Assembly (NCBI GenBank): GCA_012517385.1
Contig: JAAYUZ010000125.1
Span: 1-43,004 of the forward strand
Length of the DNA: 43,004 nucleotides
Reading direction: 5' to 3'
From: Treponema sp.
GTDB lineage: Bacteria > Spirochaetota > Spirochaetia > Treponematales > Breznakiellaceae
A program made the position numbers and the translations under genes. The notes beneath the pieces are model-generated. The model saw nothing but the letters and a program-made list of their open reading frames with translations, had not been told where the DNA came from and searched no databases. Below, one piece after another: positions 32,068 to 39,141 of this stretch (the first letter of the stretch is position 1; each line of letters begins with the position of its first letter).

Positions 32068-33783
32068 ATGAGTATCCGCCTAAAGATTATAGTTGTCGTA
32101 CTTCCCCTGCTGATCGCTTCGGTAGTTCTGGTGGGGGTTTCTTCGTATTTTTCTGCCGCCTCAGCGGTTACCCGTCTTGCGGTGGGTTTTCTCACCTTTA
32201 AAGCAGAAGAACTTGAGACCTATGCCAACAACCAGTGGAACCTCCTGGTAGATAATGGTTATGTGGGCCGGTCCGATATGGAACAGGCTGCCCAGGCAGC
32301 GGTGGAATCCTTTGGCAGAAGCATACTCAGGAGCCCTACGGAGGCAATTTTCGCACTGGATCGGGATGGCAAACTCGCCATGCTGGTAGGTTCGGCTGGA
32401 GCAGGTAATCCAGGGGGCGCCGGGGGCGCAGGGGGCTCCGGGGGCGCCGGGACTGCATCGCCCGCAGAGGATGCGGCAGCCCTGAAGAACACCGTTGCTC
32501 CGGGCTGGCGGGGGTTTCTGAACATTACCTTCGCAGGTATAGAGCGGGTTGCCTATACATTCCCCTTTGTTCCCTTTGGATGGCAGGTATTTGTTTCTGA
32601 ACAGAGGCAGAGCTTTTTCGGCGATGTGGAGACCATTGCCCAGACTACTTTGTATATACTTCTGGGGGCGGCCCTGGTCAGCATCTTGTTCCTGCTCCTC
32701 ATGACAGGCTACCTTACCCGGCCCATAGAACAGGTTGTGGAAGTCATGCGCCGGATAATCCAGTCCAACAACCTTTCTGAACGGGTGCCGGTCCTGTACA
32801 AGGATGAAATCGGGCAGCTTTCCCATACCTTTAATCTAATGCTGGAAGAACTGGACCGGGCTTACAACCAGATTAAAAAATACGCCTTTGAAGCGGTGGT
32901 GGCCCAGAAACGGGAAAACCGGATCCGCAATATCTTTCAGCTCTATGTTCCCAAGGATGTCATCGACGAAGTTTTCATGAACCCCGATAAGATGCTGGTG
33001 GGTAATAACCGGGATGTGGCAATCCTCTTTTCTGATATCCGAAGTTTTACCACCATCTCAGAAAAGATGGCCCCCGATGCCCTGGTGAATGCCTTAAACC
33101 GCTATTTCTCGATAATGGTAGATGTGATTGTAGACCGGAACGGCATGGTGGACAAATACATAGGAGACGCCATCATGGCGGTCTTCGGCGCACCGGTGAG
33201 TCACGGCCACGACGCCCTGGACTCGGTACTGGCGGGTCTGGAGATGACCGAATCATTAAAGCTATTCAATGATGAGCAGAAAAAATCGGGGGGGCCGGAA
33301 TTTAAAATCGGGGTGGGCATTAATTACGGTATCGTTACGGTGGGCAATATCGGCTGTGACAAGAAGATGAACTATACCGTGATTGGAGACACGGTTAACC
33401 TGGCCTCCCGCCTTGAGGGCCTCACCAAGTACTATCATCAACCCATACTATTCTCAGAGTATGTATATGAGCATATAAAAGGTAAGGTCCCCTGCCGTAT
33501 GGTTGATAAGGTAGCCGTAAAAGGCAAGACCCAGGGGGTTCCCATACTGACTGCCCGCAGAGAAATCAGCAAAACTGAAGCGGAGGCATGGAAAATCCAC
33601 GAAGAAGCGGTGGAACTTTATTATAAAAGGTCCTTTACCCGTGCGATGGAGCTTTTTGAACGGATTCTGCACCTTCTGCCAGAAGACGACATAGCCCGGC
33701 AGTATATAGAGCGCTGTCAGCGATATGTAATAACACCGCCCCCTGCAGACTGGGATGGGGTGGAGGTGATGACAGAAAAATGA
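32068..33783 (+). CDS. Membrane class III adenylate/guanylate cyclase
   Basis: This 571-residue protein has TM1 (about 6-30), an extracytoplasmic sensor region (about 31-205) with an inserted Gly/Ala/Ser tract (about 110-135), TM2 (about 206-228), HAMP (about 228-285), a class III catalytic domain (about 315-500: AILFSDIRSFTTISEKM with the first metal Asp, YIGDAIMAVFGAP with the second, VIGDTVNLASRLEG), and a short TPR-like C-terminal helix pair (AEAWKIHEEAVELYYKRSFTRAMELFERI). It should make cAMP (or cGMP) in response to an outside signal. It heads a five-gene run and overlaps the next gene by ATGA. Confidence 0.93.
   Translation: MSIRLKIIVVVLPLLIASVVLVGVSSYFSAASAVTRLAVGFLTFKAEELETYANNQWNLLVDNGYVGRSDMEQAAQAAVESFGRSILRSPTEAIFALDRDGKLAMLVGSAGAGNPGGAGGAGGSGGAGTASPAEDAAALKNTVAPGWRGFLNITFAGIERVAYTFPFVPFGWQVFVSEQRQSFFGDVETIAQTTLYILLGAALVSILFLLLMTGYLTRPIEQVVEVMRRIIQSNNLSERVPVLYKDEIGQLSHTFNLMLEELDRAYNQIKKYAFEAVVAQKRENRIRNIFQLYVPKDVIDEVFMNPDKMLVGNNRDVAILFSDIRSFTTISEKMAPDALVNALNRYFSIMVDVIVDRNGMVDKYIGDAIMAVFGAPVSHGHDALDSVLAGLEMTESLKLFNDEQKKSGGPEFKIGVGINYGIVTVGNIGCDKKMNYTVIGDTVNLASRLEGLTKYYHQPILFSEYVYEHIKGKVPCRMVDKVAVKGKTQGVPILTARREISKTEAEAWKIHEEAVELYYKRSFTRAMELFERILHLLPEDDIARQYIERCQRYVITPPPADWDGVEVMTEK
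32413..32448 (+). repeat. 9-bp tandem repeat within the cyclase gene
   Basis: Four tandem units of GGGGGCGCC-like sequence (GGGGGCGCC, GGGGGCGCA, GGGGGCTCC, GGGGGCGCC) encode Gly-Gly-Ala/Ser repeats in the sensor domain. In frame. Confidence 0.85.
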
Positions 33784-35030
33784 TGAGCCCCAAAATGCAT
33801 TACTATGTACTCATACTCATCATTGCTGCTCTGGGCTGGGGAAGGGGAACGCTTCTTGCGGAGGAAAACCCTGGGGAATTCCAGTTTGATGAACGGACGG
33901 TCCTTATGCTCTGGTCCCAGGACAGTACCGAAGCCAGCTCCGGTAGTGCTGCTGGTACAGCGGACCAATTCAGCCAATATCTGTTGCAGAGTCTCCGTTC
34001 TATTCTCACCAGGGCTGGGTACTCCCCTGGGGAAACCATCACCTTAGCCCTTCCTTCTGCCAATCCTTTGGAAACAGCTATCACTAAAGGACAGGAACAG
34101 CGGATCCGCTGGGTTTTCCTTGCATCGATACAGGTTTCAGAGATGAACCTTTCCTGGAATATTGGAATCTACGATGCGAAACGGGGAAGTCTGCGGGCCA
34201 GCGATAACTTTTCTACCTTTCCGGGGCTTTCCGCGCTCCCTGCCATAGACGATTCCTGCCAGAATCTGGTGCAGGCCTGGCTCGGTGCTATAGCCCAGGA
34301 TGTGGCAATTGTAAATCTTACTGAAAATACCCAACAGTTTTCTGGTCCCCAGGAGGATGTTGAAATCTGGTATGGCTCTAAAGATACCGGAGTCTTCGCA
34401 GGAATGATTAAGCAGGGAGCCCTGGAAGGCCTGTATATTCCCTTCCCGGAGGGAAAGCCCCTCACAATCGAAGCCTGGAAAGAGGGCTATTGGCCAAAGA
34501 CGCTGGTCCTTCCAAAGGGAGTTACTGATCAAACGGTGAGGATCCGGGCCCTTCAAAAACGGGCTTCCAGTGTATGGGGCCTTGGTACAGGAACCGGAAA
34601 ACTCCTGGGTGCAACCTATTTGTACCGCTGGTATCCCGTACCTGACCGTTTTTTTCTCCGTTTCGATAATTCGCTCTGGGCCGGGTACTCCTTTACTCCC
34701 AATGCGATTCCCTTCTGGCACGATGAACTCCGTATAGGTGTGGGATTGTACCTTCAGAATGCGGTGGATGGACGGTTACGGCTGGCTTCTGGTTCAGCCC
34801 TTTCCGGTGTAATCAGTGTGCTTCCCAGTTCGGAAAAACTAGTTTCCCGGTCCGCCCTGGATATACTGGTGGAACCCTTTTGGGTCTCCCTGGAATATCA
34901 TTTTCCCCGCTGGGCTCTTACGGGGGAGCTGCGGCTCCCCTATGCAGCTGGTTCGGGCTTCCTGAAACAGGGCTGGCTAGAAAGTTCAGGCGGCGGGCCC
35001 TTTTTCTTTATGGGAGTGTTGATAAAATGA
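33780..35030 (+). CDS. Exported protein with predicted C-terminal beta-barrel (first pair)
   Basis: This 416-residue protein has a signal peptide (about 7-28, ending near LLAEENP). An N-terminal alpha/beta part (about 30-170), which includes FLASIQVSEMNLSWNIGIYDAKRG, is followed by a PEGA-like beta domain (about 195-260: VEIWYGSKDTGVFAGM, PLTIEAWKEGYWPKTLVLPKG). The C-terminal ~150 residues alternate aromatic and polar residues, as in an outer-membrane barrel. I do not recognise a named family. It overlaps the cyclase stop and the next lipoprotein start, each by ATGA. It shares its layout with the product of 36107-37396, suggesting tandem duplication. Confidence 0.7.
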   Translation: MMSPKMHYYVLILIIAALGWGRGTLLAEENPGEFQFDERTVLMLWSQDSTEASSGSAAGTADQFSQYLLQSLRSILTRAGYSPGETITLALPSANPLETAITKGQEQRIRWVFLASIQVSEMNLSWNIGIYDAKRGSLRASDNFSTFPGLSALPAIDDSCQNLVQAWLGAIAQDVAIVNLTENTQQFSGPQEDVEIWYGSKDTGVFAGMIKQGALEGLYIPFPEGKPLTIEAWKEGYWPKTLVLPKGVTDQTVRIRALQKRASSVWGLGTGTGKLLGATYLYRWYPVPDRFFLRFDNSLWAGYSFTPNAIPFWHDELRIGVGLYLQNAVDGRLRLASGSALSGVISVLPSSEKLVSRSALDILVEPFWVSLEYHFPRWALTGELRLPYAAGSGFLKQGWLESSGGGPFFFMGVLIK

Positions 35031-36094
35031 TGAAGTCAAGCGGTCGAGCTGCGGTGATGTTCATGTTAGGTCTCGCGGTGCTTGCAATAAATTCCTGCGA
35101 TCTTTTTAAAGAAGATATGTTCCCCGCCTATCTGGGGCATGAAGAAGCCCAGATTAGCCTATCGGAACTGCGTCAGGCCGCTGGTGTCCCTGAAACGGCC
35201 CGTCTTGAAACTATCCGTACCCTTGAAATACCTGAACTCAACAAAGTCTATGTGGTGCTTACTTTTTACGGTTTTTTCTCTCCCCCCTATCAGGTCTTTC
35301 TGGATGGGAAGAGCCTTGCAGTATTAAAGACCTTTACCGATGTCGGAAATGGCCGCTTCCTCATGTATGATGCAGGTACGGGCATCCTCATCCGTCATTT
35401 TAACGATATTTTAGTTCTGGAGCCCGGGTCTCTTGAATTACTGGATACTAAAACAGGCGTTTTTGGAGATAATTCTAATAATTATTTTGATGACCCCTGG
35501 TTTGGAATTCGACAGGATACAAATACAATCTTTTTTATAGGAATGCACAGTGGAGCCGAAAGTTATCTTAAGGTTAATATAGATGGTTCTAATGTCTGGT
35601 ATGGTGCAAGTGCACCAGTAAGCCAAAAAAGCATCTTTTCCGCCGATCCTTCAGATGCCGCTCTTTTTTACATCCAGGACCTTTATATAGCCACGGATAG
35701 CGGAGTATATCTTCTTCTGGGGCAGAAAGAGAGCGATAGGGGTTATCTTTTCCGCTGGAATACAGCGGAGGACTTTATAGGTGATCTTTCAGAGGGTTCC
35801 GCTCCGTTAGTCGCGCCTACTACTAATAATGATTATAAACCTACATATATTCAGCTTCCTAAAGGAAAAGACGGGTCCGGCTATGTAAGCAGGGCGGGGT
35901 ATTTCAGGACATATCATGACCGGACCTCCGTTATAGAGCGGTACCGGTATGATACTTCACAGGCTTCATTAAGAGACAGTTTCTCACTGCCATCCAACTT
36001 TCAGGGCAGGGCGGCCTTTTTTCAGAATAGAGATGCCTGGGTTCTCTATGATGAGGGGGAGCAGACCCTGCATCTTATGCGCGGATGGTGGTAA
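35027..36094 (+). CDS. Lipoprotein of unknown function (first pair)
   Basis: This 355-residue lipoprotein precursor (MMKSSGRAAVMFMLG, lipobox AINSC) has a mature part of beta-rich, propeller-like segments (VYVVLTFYGFFSPPYQVFLDG, GTGILIRHFNDILVLEPGSLELLD, DSGVYLLLGQKESDRGYLFRW). It starts within the preceding gene's stop (ATGA). An open frame extends upstream to 34880, but those residues lie over the preceding gene and lack a signal peptide. Similar in layout to the lipoprotein at 37393-38439. Confidence 0.75.
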   Translation: MMKSSGRAAVMFMLGLAVLAINSCDLFKEDMFPAYLGHEEAQISLSELRQAAGVPETARLETIRTLEIPELNKVYVVLTFYGFFSPPYQVFLDGKSLAVLKTFTDVGNGRFLMYDAGTGILIRHFNDILVLEPGSLELLDTKTGVFGDNSNNYFDDPWFGIRQDTNTIFFIGMHSGAESYLKVNIDGSNVWYGASAPVSQKSIFSADPSDAALFYIQDLYIATDSGVYLLLGQKESDRGYLFRWNTAEDFIGDLSEGSAPLVAPTTNNDYKPTYIQLPKGKDGSGYVSRAGYFRTYHDRTSVIERYRYDTSQASLRDSFSLPSNFQGRAAFFQNRDAWVLYDEGEQTLHLMRGWW

Positions 36095-36106
36095 CGGGGC
36101 GAAAAG

Positions 36107-37396
36107 ATGGGAATGTTTAAACGGTTCTGGGTGTTAATGTGGTTATGTTGCAGTTCCCTGGTTGTCTTTGCCCAGACAGAGCCTACGGGAGAACTTTCTG
36201 AACTCCCTGGAACGGGTATGAACCAGGGGGTGCTGCGGTCCTTTGTTGTACTCTGCTCCGATTCCATGGAAAATCCCTGGGTATCTTCTCTCCTGCAGAC
36301 TATGGGCCGTCTCCCCAGGATCCGTGAACTATATCTCTGGCCCCAGCGGTTCCCCTCTCAGGAGCCGGCAGTTCAGAAGGATACGGCCATAGCTATTATG
36401 CCCGATTCAGAACTTGCCAAAGCCCTCCGCTGGGCCGCATTACATGATTTTTCATTTGTGCTCTCTGTAGAAGGCCATCAAGACCCTGCCAATAATGGTA
36501 CAATCCAGATACAATTCCGGGTCTTTTCTGTGCTATCAGGTCGGGAACTCCATGCGGGAACTTTTCAGGATGGGGTATTTTCTGAACAGGACCTGTATCA
36601 AACCTTCTGGCTGCCCCTCTTAGCGGTGTTGGATTCTCTGGAAGCTCAGAAAGGGCAGGGCGCCCTTACGGTGCATGCAGTCCCGGGAACAAGAATTTCT
36701 GGGTTAACTGAAAAACCAGTTTCAGTTGACCAGAGTGGAGAAACGGTAATCCCCCTTATTGTTCCAGGCACATACTCCTATCGTGCCAGTGCCACGGGGT
36801 ACCGGGGTAGAGAAGGAATCTATACGATGGCAGAAAGCCCAGCAGAACTCTTTATTGAGCAACAACGGGCGAGCAAATGGCTCATCGAACTGGGAAGCCT
36901 GATGGGGCAATTCGGAGAACTATGGGCACACCGGCTCCTTTTTAATGAACAGTATTGGATTGGATTTGGGCTGCAAGAGTACTGGATTGGAACCTATTTT
37001 CCTTCGCCGGATGATAGGGGCCGTTATTCCTATCCTGTTGTTTCCCTCCCCCTTTTACAGCCCGGTATTACCATCGGGGGACGCCTGGCGGATGATCTGC
37101 ATTTTTTGCGTCCCTATCTTGCTGCTACATTCATGCTTCGCCTGAATACCTCCCTGCTCAGGCTGGATCCTGCAGCGGCCATGGTGGTGGAAGGGAAGGG
37201 CGGGCTCGAATGGAAACTTGCGCCTGGCTTTGCTGTCTTTTTTGACCTTGGAGCTTCGTTTTATCCCTTCTGTAATGGTATCTACCTGGCTGCAAGCCGC
37301 GGAGGGGAAAGCAGGGCTCCATCAACCTACTTATTTTCCGAATCCTGGTATCTGGAAATTCCTGTATACCGTTTGGGAATGAGGTTCTTCCTATGA
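36107..37396 (+). CDS. Exported protein with PEGA-like and barrel-like parts (second pair)
   Basis: This 429-residue protein has a signal peptide (about 5-22, VVFAQTEP). An N-terminal alpha/beta part contains ALRWAALHDFSFVLSVEGHQ and LSGRELHAGTF. A PEGA-like section follows (about 183-250: GALTVHAVPGTRISGL, PGTYSYRASATGYRG), then a C-terminal part rich in aromatic strands ending YRLGMRFFL, where a final Phe/Leu suits an outer-membrane barrel. It has the same domain order as the product of 33780-35030. It starts 12 bases after the first lipoprotein gene and overlaps the next by ATGA. Confidence 0.7.
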   Translation: MGMFKRFWVLMWLCCSSLVVFAQTEPTGELSELPGTGMNQGVLRSFVVLCSDSMENPWVSSLLQTMGRLPRIRELYLWPQRFPSQEPAVQKDTAIAIMPDSELAKALRWAALHDFSFVLSVEGHQDPANNGTIQIQFRVFSVLSGRELHAGTFQDGVFSEQDLYQTFWLPLLAVLDSLEAQKGQGALTVHAVPGTRISGLTEKPVSVDQSGETVIPLIVPGTYSYRASATGYRGREGIYTMAESPAELFIEQQRASKWLIELGSLMGQFGELWAHRLLFNEQYWIGFGLQEYWIGTYFPSPDDRGRYSYPVVSLPLLQPGITIGGRLADDLHFLRPYLAATFMLRLNTSLLRLDPAAAMVVEGKGGLEWKLAPGFAVFFDLGASFYPFCNGIYLAASRGGESRAPSTYLFSESWYLEIPVYRLGMRFFL

Positions 37397-38439
37397 AACA
37401 CCGGCTTAACTGTTTGTCTTGGGCCCGCAAATATGGGATCTTTCTGGTTACAGGTATGAGCCTGGTTTTTGCTTCCTGCTGGCATCCTCCCTTTAGTCCC
37501 GAAGTGTCCGCCTCGCTCCTGACTTCGGAAAAACTGGGGAAACCGGTCTGGCAGGTAAAAGTGCGACTTCCCTATAACGCCCGGGGCGGATATTACCTGC
37601 CTTCCCGATATAACTATAATAGTGGAATGTGGATTGGCCGTGATCCTGACAGGCTGCAACTTATGGGATTTTGGTATGATTCGGCCTTAATGAAGGGAAT
37701 GGTCGATAACTATATTGATATTCCTGTTCAGGGTGCTACAATTCTTTCGGTCCTGCCCTCATCAGGTAATCAAAATGTGTTCTTTTTTACCTACCCCGGT
37801 TTTAACCGGTGGGGAAGCTATAGTAATTTTAATGTTTCACCTACTTATGGGACCAAGGTCGGTACCGGGTTCAGGTTTGGTGATGATGCTTACAATTTTA
37901 ATGATACCCTTTATTGGGCTGAAATAAGCGATAACACAATAACACTTTACAAGCTTCTCGTAGACGGGAGCGATCCGACATTTACTTTAATATCCCCCAC
38001 TAATATTGGCACCCTTAATTCTCTGCCGCCGGTGCTTCCTGCTGCCATAAGCTTCGCCGCACTTGGTCCCGATAATGCCCTGTACATTTCGGGGACCCTG
38101 CAGGATGGTTCTGGGGTAACCTATCGTTGGAAGAGCCTAACAGAGAACCCGGAACAGCTCCCGATCGATAAGCCCCTTACGGGTATGCTCGCTGACGGGA
38201 GGCTTATGGCAGACACCGGAGACCGGCTGTATATCTATACACCGGATGGTTCTCCAGGTTTTGTTGTTTCTACCGGGGCCCTTCACTTTTCCTATGAACG
38301 CTATGATTCGGCTAAACTCCGCTGGACAGCAGTCTTTACCCGGACGCTGGAAATTCCGGTCTCAAATAATGATGGTTGGGACTATCTTATTTCAGTGTAT
38401 GAGATTCCTACGGACCAGCTGGAAACTATTGCTTTTTAA
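37393..38439 (+). CDS. Lipoprotein of unknown function (second pair)
   Basis: This 348-residue precursor has a long basic N-terminus, a hydrophobic core and lipobox VFASC (about Cys29). The mature part is beta-rich, with repeated segments such as ALYISGTLQDGSGVTYRW, DRLYIYTPDGSPGFV and YDSAKLRWTAVF, like a divergent propeller. It pairs with the preceding barrel-like protein as the first lipoprotein does with its own. The operon ends here and converges on the next gene with only 16 bases between; no terminator is visible. Confidence 0.75.
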   Translation: MKHRLNCLSWARKYGIFLVTGMSLVFASCWHPPFSPEVSASLLTSEKLGKPVWQVKVRLPYNARGGYYLPSRYNYNSGMWIGRDPDRLQLMGFWYDSALMKGMVDNYIDIPVQGATILSVLPSSGNQNVFFFTYPGFNRWGSYSNFNVSPTYGTKVGTGFRFGDDAYNFNDTLYWAEISDNTITLYKLLVDGSDPTFTLISPTNIGTLNSLPPVLPAAISFAALGPDNALYISGTLQDGSGVTYRWKSLTENPEQLPIDKPLTGMLADGRLMADTGDRLYIYTPDGSPGFVVSTGALHFSYERYDSAKLRWTAVFTRTLEIPVSNNDGWDYLISVYEIPTDQLETIAF

Positions 38440-38455
38440 GCACCATGCCTTTCAA

Positions 38456-39112
38456 TCAGTCCCGGAAGAGGGTTTCGCCCTTTACAAGCCATGAGAAACC
38501 AAAAGCCCAGAGGGCCAGGGTTTCCAGAATGAGGACCGGTGCCCATCGGCTCACCATGGTTCCCTGAAGGAAAAGCATGTATATCACGATACCCGCCAGG
38601 CTTGCCAGGATAGCTATTCCGCAGACCCGATAGATTGTGTTCCGTAACAGCTTTTTAGGTCCCGGCTGTTTGGTTCCAGTTTTGGTAAAAAGGAAGTAGG
38701 CATTATATGCAAGGAGCAGGAAAAAGATGAATGCCCAGAGGACGTGCAGTGTTCCTGAAAGTTCAGGAGAAAGCTGAAATACCCCCAGGGGCTGTGTGGT
38801 ATCAGGAACAGAACCGGTGGGGAAGAGGGCTACCGCGATGGCAAACATACCGGACAAGTTAGTAACCAGGTTATCCTGAAAATCATATCCATGATAGCTT
38901 ATAAGAAACAGTCCTACTGCCCAGAGGGTTCCGACAAAGACATCCTGCATATTGGTATGATAATAGGAGCTGATTGACCCCTGAATCCCGTTGCCTTTCT
39001 GTAAAAAGCCCCCTAAAACAAGGACCACCGGCAGGGCCATGCCCAGAATGCCGATAAATCTTCGTAAAACCTTGTATGATATAATAATACTTTTATTACG
39101 TTTTGCTGGCAT
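38456..39112 (-). CDS. Multi-pass membrane protein, DUF998-like
   Basis: This 218-residue protein has about six membrane segments. SISSYYHTNMQDVFVGTLWAVGLFLISYHGYDFQDN and MFAIAVALFPTG resemble DUF998 and related bacterial membrane proteins of unknown role. It may share the minus-strand operon of the coiled-coil protein 29 bases upstream, but a separate start is possible. No ligand or enzyme motif seen. Confidence 0.75.
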   Translation of the reverse strand: MPAKRNKSIIISYKVLRRFIGILGMALPVVLVLGGFLQKGNGIQGSISSYYHTNMQDVFVGTLWAVGLFLISYHGYDFQDNLVTNLSGMFAIAVALFPTGSVPDTTQPLGVFQLSPELSGTLHVLWAFIFFLLLAYNAYFLFTKTGTKQPGPKKLLRNTIYRVCGIAILASLAGIVIYMLFLQGTMVSRWAPVLILETLALWAFGFSWLVKGETLFRD

Positions 39113-39141
39113 AAAGGCTCCTTTTTATGGCTTATTCTGGC

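Noticed and set aside
34880-35026. Upstream extension of the first lipoprotein gene
   Set aside because: It overlaps the end of the preceding gene and would hide the signal peptide; ATGA coupling at 35027 explains the start.
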